Shown here piece by piece: positions 8,324 to 11,483 of a stretch of DNA of 11,483 nt; the stretch's first letter is position 1; each line of letters begins with the position of its first letter. A program made the position numbers and the translations under genes. The notes under the pieces are model-generated. The model did not search any database. It saw only the letters and a list, made by a program, of their open reading frames with translations, and was not told the DNA's origin. The DNA comes from Bacteroidota bacterium (GTDB taxonomy: Bacteria; Bacteroidota; Bacteroidia; Bacteroidales; Prolixibacteraceae): contig JAUZOB010000084.1 in the NCBI GenBank assembly GCA_030706665.1, forward strand, positions 1 through 11,483, written 5' to 3'.

Positions 8324-9293
8324 CTTTGATCGTTCTTTTCTTAATCATCCCGCCATGTGTGTCTTTTATGCTTTGTGTGATGACAAAAGCATCAGAATCA
8401 ATTTTTTCAATTTCAGAACTCAATTTACGAACTTCAAGACGGGTAATCACTGTAAATAGGATATCCACATTGTTTAATGGTTCACCATGTTTGCCAAATC
8501 CTCTCCTGCCTTTATAGATTGTTACTCCATGTTCTAATTCGTTAATAATCATCTGACGGATCTCTTCCGATTTCATGGATATAATGGTTACTCCGGTATA
8601 TTCCTCCAGTCCTTCGATAATAAAATCAACTGTCTTCGAAGCAGAAAGATATGTTAAGATGGCATAGAGCGCTGTTTCTATGGAAAGAAGGTAAGCAGCT
8701 GCCGAGAAAATGATGAGGTTCACAATCAGAATTACATCGCCAATGGTAACTTTTAATCGACGACTGATGAAAATAGCCAACACTTCTGTTCCATCGAGAA
8801 CAGCACCACCCCGGACTGAAAGTCCGATTCCTGTTCCAAGGAAGAATCCTCCGAACACAGCAATCAATAGTTTGTCATGGGTGACAATCGGGTAAGGGAT
8901 TGTTGCGGTTGCAATGGCTAACCCAATAATTGCCAGGATAGTCCTGATGGCAAAAGAACGGCTGATTAACTTAAATCCCATCAGAATGAAAGGGATATTG
9001 ACTAAAACAAGTAACAAAGGAAGAGGAAATGATGAAAGCTCGCTTACCAGCAGAGAAATCCCCGTTGCTCCTCCGTCGATAAAGTTACTTGGTAAAAGAA
9101 AACCTTTGAGTCCAAAACCTGCAGAAAGGATTCCGCATATTATCAGTACGGTGTCCTTCAACCTCTGCTGAAATGTTACAATGACATCATTTATTCCTTT
9201 TGCTTCATCATAGGAAGAATACTCCGGTTCGGATTGATGTTTTCTTTTGCGAAGAATAGACTGAATGATTATGTGGTTCCAGATTGGATTCAT
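8319..9293 (-). CDS. YitT-family integral membrane protein (YitT membrane domain plus DUF2179)
   Basis: This 324-residue protein has several hydrophobic segments between about 46 and 225, for example 47-66, 91-110, 117-133, 141-160 and 184-204. Glycine-rich signatures typical of the YitT membrane domain are present: NFIDGGATGISLL (70-82) and RGGAVLDGTEVLA (161-173). A soluble C-terminal DUF2179 domain covers about 233-320 (GVTIISMKSEEIRQMI, GVTIYKGRRGFG, DAFVITQSIKDTHGG). The family is widespread, with no well-established substrate; a transporter role is commonly assumed. The N-terminus has about 45 mostly polar and charged residues before the first membrane segment, with no alternative in-frame Met until residue 105. 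The gene lies between the sigma and anti-sigma genes, with gaps of 226 and 142 bases and its own candidate promoter. It is probably an unrelated gene rather than part of the Sus-type system. Confidence 0.93.
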   Translation of the reverse strand: MNPIWNHIIIQSILRKRKHQSEPEYSSYDEAKGINDVIVTFQQRLKDTVLIICGILSAGFGLKGFLLPSNFIDGGATGISLLVSELSSFPLPLLLVLVNIPFILMGFKLISRSFAIRTILAIIGLAIATATIPYPIVTHDKLLIAVFGGFFLGTGIGLSVRGGAVLDGTEVLAIFISRRLKVTIGDVILIVNLIIFSAAAYLLSIETALYAILTYLSASKTVDFIIEGLEEYTGVTIISMKSEEIRQMIINELEHGVTIYKGRRGFGKHGEPLNNVDILFTVITRLEVRKLSSEIEKIDSDAFVITQSIKDTHGGMIKKRTIKD

Positions 9294-9396
9294 ATGGTTG
9301 TGTTTTGATGGTTTTCATAAATAATTTACCATGTGTAATCTGGTAAGAATGACGTGTTTATGTAAATAGCAATTTACTAAAAAAGGTTCGGTTATC

Positions 9397-9427
9397 CAAA
9401 TTTGTATTCTTTAAAGCGTCGGTCAAC
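9397..9427 (-). promoter_or_regulatory. Candidate Bacteroidota-type promoter for the YitT gene
   Basis: Reading the minus strand, GTTG (9424-9427) is followed after exactly 19 bases by CAAATTTG (9397-9404). The Bacteroidota housekeeping consensus is TTTG, 19-21 bases, then TAnnTTTG. The match is 3 of 4 and 5 of 6 fixed positions with legal spacing. The start codon of YitT lies about 100 bases downstream. Matches this short arise by chance in AT-rich DNA, so this is a candidate only. Confidence 0.35.
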
Positions 9428-9459
9428 ATATCTTTATCCTGGGTGAGGAGGACGCTTTA
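9412..9459 (-). repeat. Inverted repeat downstream of the sigma factor gene
   Basis: TAAAGCGTC (9412-9420) and GACGCTTTA (9451-9459) are perfect 9-bp arms separated by 30 bases. The structure starts about 60 bases after the sigma factor stop on the transcribed strand and is followed by an A/T-rich stretch. It could form a large-loop 3'-end hairpin for the sigma transcript. It also overlaps the candidate YitT promoter, with one arm lying inside the -33/-7 spacer, so an operator role is possible. Confidence 0.45.
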
Positions 9460-9519
9460 TGCTTTTTGTGAAAATGGGGTTGCTGCCTTCACTTTGTCGA
9501 AAATGTTGTGTCTGGCAGG

Positions 9520-10167
9520 CTAATTCATGCGGGAGAAGAAAAATTCAAAAAGAAGGAACATCAGATAAGAACGATGATGCATCTCCTGCCGAATGACCTT
9601 CATGGCATTTGATATGTGTTTTTCTACGGTTTTAATGTTGAGGCCAAGCTTTTCAGCGATCTCTTTATTTTTTAATTTTTCAAAACGGCTTAATTCAAAT
9701 ACCTTTTTACATTGAGGAGAAAGAGTCTCCATGATCGATTGTACCTCGCGGATCATTGAGCCTTTTAATTGTTCTATCTCGTTCTCCTCCAAAAAATTTA
9801 TCAGGAATAGCTCTTGGGAGATATTTTGATAGGTCGCAAATTCAATATACTTTTTCTCTACCTTCTGTCTTTTAATATAATTGAGACATTGATTCCGAAG
9901 AGACATAAAGATGAACGATTTCAGATTTCTGTCTTCATTGATCGATTCCCTGTTTTCCCAAAGGGTAGAAAAAATATCCTGAATAATGTCGTCAGCTACG
10001 TCAAAATTATCAATGATCCGAAATGCGAAAAGGCGTAATCTGGGATGATACTTTCTGAAGAAGTATTCGAAAGCTTTCGTATCTCCATTTTTTATGCGGC
10101 TTCCCAATGATAGAGATTCTATATTTAAATCTGCCTGCATTGAATGTTCCCCTTTTCTTAATTCCAT
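9520..10167 (-). CDS. ECF sigma factor, Bacteroidota FecI-like expansion family
   Basis: The 215-residue protein has the two-domain layout of extracytoplasmic-function sigma factors. Region 2 covers about 32-100: KAFEYFFRKYHPRLRLFAFR, then the core-binding DVADDIIQDIFSTLWENR, then SFIFMSLRNQCLNYIKR. Region 4 covers about 146-196: METLSPQCKKVFELSRFEKL, followed by the helix-turn-helix NKEIAEKLGLNIKTVEKHIS that reads the -35 element. The C-terminal tail (201-211) is strongly hydrophobic (YLMFLLFEFFF), as often seen in this subgroup. The start is ambiguous. Met10 (ATG at 10138-10140) has a better purine-rich ribosome-site candidate (AAAGGGGAA about 8 bases upstream) and gives a 206-residue protein closer to family length. 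Its presumed controller is the FecR-type protein at 7196-8176 and its presumed target is the susC operon. Neither can be proved from sequence. Confidence 0.95.
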   Translation of the reverse strand: MELRKGEHSMQADLNIESLSLGSRIKNGDTKAFEYFFRKYHPRLRLFAFRIIDNFDVADDIIQDIFSTLWENRESINEDRNLKSFIFMSLRNQCLNYIKRQKVEKKYIEFATYQNISQELFLINFLEENEIEQLKGSMIREVQSIMETLSPQCKKVFELSRFEKLKNKEIAEKLGLNIKTVEKHISNAMKVIRQEMHHRSYLMFLLFEFFFSRMN

Positions 10168-10333
10168 TTGAAATTGCTCTTCTATTATGAGAAGAGTCCT
10201 TTATTTCTCCAGTCGAAAAAAATTACTTCCTTTTTTCCAAAGATCAACATTACTTTCATAAACGAATCATAGACTGATCAGGATTCACTTTGATATTTAG
10301 TATTACAAGTTTGAACTAAAAATAAATAGCTCG

Positions 10334-10364
10334 CAAATCTAACCACTTTAATTGATTCTGTAAA
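10334..10364 (-). promoter_or_regulatory. Candidate Bacteroidota-type promoter for the sigma factor gene
   Basis: On the minus strand TTTA (10361-10364) is followed after 19 bases by TAGATTTG (10334-10341). The second box is a full match to the Bacteroidota -7 consensus TAnnTTTG; the first matches TTTG at 3 of 4 positions. It is the only exact TAnnTTTG I found in the intergenic regions by eye. It would give a leader of roughly 160-190 bases before the sigma start codon. This suggests basal expression by the housekeeping sigma factor. Confidence 0.45.
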
Positions 10365-10488
10365 AATGATGTTGGCATTATATAATTGAGTTTACAAGTT
10401 GCCGGAGAAATTTTGAGAGCTGCAAAATAATAATTTTAACATTATGTCCGAACGATAGAATACGATTGTTTCAACTCACGGGTCAAAA

Positions 10489-10526
10489 GAAGTATTTTTA
10501 TTGCATCTCACGAATAATAATACTTC
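10489..10526 (-). terminator. AT-rich hairpin downstream of the GtaA-family gene; possible terminator
   Basis: GAAGTATTTTTATT (10489-10502) and AATAATAATACTTC (10513-10526) pair over 14 positions with one mismatch around a 10-base loop. On the transcribed strand it lies about 90 bases after the GtaA stop and is followed by TTTTGACC, a short U-run. A further copy of the outer arm (TATGAAGTATT, 10583-10593) could pair with the same sequence, giving alternative structures. The 3'-end role is inferred from position. Confidence 0.45.
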
Positions 10527-10612
10527 ATAGCAGAAAGATCATCAGATAAAGAATATGGCTTGTAAATAATGATCAATTCTGATATGAAGTATTGGATGGC
10601 AGATCGCGTGTC

Positions 10613-11483
10613 TTATTTCATTGCCTTTAATTTTTCTGCAAGCATCTTGATAAAATATCCGCCAACAACCGAGCGTGCCTGAAATCCGACTTGCTTGGCA
10701 TCAGTCGTTTGATACCAGTCTGTCATGGGGACACGACTCGAACTTTCATTGAATGCTTTATAGACAGGATCTATAATTTTTTCAAAGGTTTCTTTATCCT
10801 TTGCCATTGTGGCGGTCCACATAATCCAATCGCTCTTGGTATAGGTCGCACGATTGTCCAAAGGAAGCCCATATGTATTTTGTTTGGTCAAATAATAAGC
10901 GATCTCTTTTTGGGCAACAATCTCCGGAAATACCGAAAGGTTTAACAGTTTATCCCAAACCAGGTTGTATTTTTGACTCCAGGTTCCTTTTTTATCGAAT
11001 GTTAATCGATAGTGGTCGCCGTCGTTCGCCATTTGAATCCACTTCTGCGCCATGGCAGTTGCGGCTGAAGAATATTTGGAGGCAATCTCTTTCTTACCGA
11101 GAATATCGGCCATCTTCCCATATCCTGCAATTCCAAGTATCGCTTTGATTGAAAGATTGGCATTATGAGCAAGGTGACCTGCAAAGTCATCGGTGCACAA
11201 TTGATTCTCCGGATCGAGACCATTTTTCAAAAGAAAATCAGCCCAGGTAGTCAGTACCTCCCAATGTTTTTCCGCATAGGATGCATTTCCTTCAGTAACT
11301 GCAATTGCTGTCGAAAGGATCAGCATATTGCCGGCTTCTTCAACAGGCATGTCGGTGTCATAAGTCTGCCCATTTGCAATCGGATAAGTGCCGACATCAT
11401 GAGCAGGGAATGGCTTCTTCCATCTTCCGCTTTCGCTGTATTCAAAGATAAAATTCATCATCCCTTTCAGAAGGTCTGGATTG
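10613..11483 (-). CDS. GtaA-family enzyme ('glutaminase A' type), C-terminal part, 5' end cut by window edge
   Basis: 290 codons are open from the window edge to the TAA at 10613-10615, so this is only the C-terminal part. The tandem Met near 11461 is internal, because conserved sequence (NPDLLKG) continues upstream in the same frame. The segment matches the DUF4965/DUF1793 end of GtaA-like proteins: YSESGRWKKPFPAHDVGTYP, then NGQTYDTDMPVEEAGNMLIL, then DDFAGHLAHNANLSIKAILG, then the terminal RVPMTDWYQTTDAKQVGFQA and RSVVGGYFIKML. This region is helical and of (alpha/alpha)-barrel type in the family. The prototype is a fungal glutaminase; bacterial members in sugar-utilisation loci are poorly characterised. 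It lies upstream of the sigma factor across a 445-base spacer, so it is probably a separate transcript. It is a second family member relative to the gene at 1-817, but the windowed parts do not overlap and cannot be compared. Confidence 0.9.
   Translation of the reverse strand, partial: NPDLLKGMMNFIFEYSESGRWKKPFPAHDVGTYPIANGQTYDTDMPVEEAGNMLILSTAIAVTEGNASYAEKHWEVLTTWADFLLKNGLDPENQLCTDDFAGHLAHNANLSIKAILGIAGYGKMADILGKKEIASKYSSAATAMAQKWIQMANDGDHYRLTFDKKGTWSQKYNLVWDKLLNLSVFPEIVAQKEIAYYLTKQNTYGLPLDNRATYTKSDWIMWTATMAKDKETFEKIIDPVYKAFNESSSRVPMTDWYQTTDAKQVGFQARSVVGGYFIKMLAEKLKAMK

Larger units (their letters stand above)
10168..10612. other. 445-base intergenic spacer without a gene
   Basis: No credible coding region is visible on either strand. 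The spacer is AT-rich. Its upstream half (10480-10600) holds a 14-bp imperfect hairpin and a third copy of the hairpin's GAAGTATT core, probably connected with the end of the GtaA transcript. Its downstream half holds a candidate housekeeping promoter for the sigma factor. Nothing else recognisable was found, and no tRNA or riboswitch signature is apparent by eye. Confidence 0.7.

Noticed and set aside
9483..9518. CTGCC / GGCAG inverted repeat right after the sigma factor stop as a terminator
   Set aside because: There are only five contiguous pairs with a loop over 20 bases and no U-tract; the repeat at 9412-9459 is a better candidate.
11459..11461. ATG at 11461 as the start of the GtaA-family C-terminal gene
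   Set aside because: The frame stays open to the window edge and the upstream residues (NPDLLKG) fit the family, so this Met is internal to a longer gene.

Overview
The window looks like a chromosomal segment of a Bacteroidota species, most likely order Bacteroidales. The evidence is a SusC/SusD pair, an ECF sigma factor and FecR-type anti-sigma factor of the Bacteroidota expansion type, lipoproteins with an acidic patch after the acylated cysteine, AT-rich spacers, and a candidate TAnnTTTG-type promoter box. Every gene I can support lies on the minus strand, so transcription runs from high to low coordinates.

In transcription order the window holds: (1) the 3' part of a GtaA-family ('glutaminase A', DUF4965/DUF1793) gene at 10613-11483, cut by the window edge; (2) a 445-base gene-free spacer with an AT-rich hairpin and a candidate promoter; (3) an ECF sigma factor (9520-10167); (4) a YitT-family membrane protein (8319-9293); (5) a FecR-type anti-sigma factor (7196-8176); (6) a SusC-type TonB-dependent transporter with an N-terminal STN signalling domain (3646-7089); (7) a SusD-type lipoprotein (1747-3627); (8) a DUF3823 lipoprotein (985-1731); (9) the 5' part of a second GtaA-family gene (1-817), running off the other edge.

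The likely working model, inferred from known families, is a nutrient-uptake locus under trans-envelope control. SusD and the DUF3823 lipoprotein bind ligand at the cell surface, SusC imports it, and the secreted GtaA-family enzyme processes it. Substrate occupancy of SusC is relayed through its STN domain to FecR, which frees the sigma factor to drive the operon. SusC, SusD and DUF3823 are separated by only 15-18 bases. Hairpins lie between FecR and SusC and between DUF3823 and GtaA, which would allow different transcript levels. The substrate cannot be read from the sequence. 'Glutaminase' is a name inherited from a fungal enzyme and should not be taken as shown.

The main oddity is the YitT gene sitting between the sigma factor and its presumed anti-sigma partner, with its own candidate promoter and terminator. 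I found no CRISPR array, transposon, RNA gene or clearly undescribed system. The other points of interest are the GtaA genes at both edges and the beta-sandwich-like insert in one of them.
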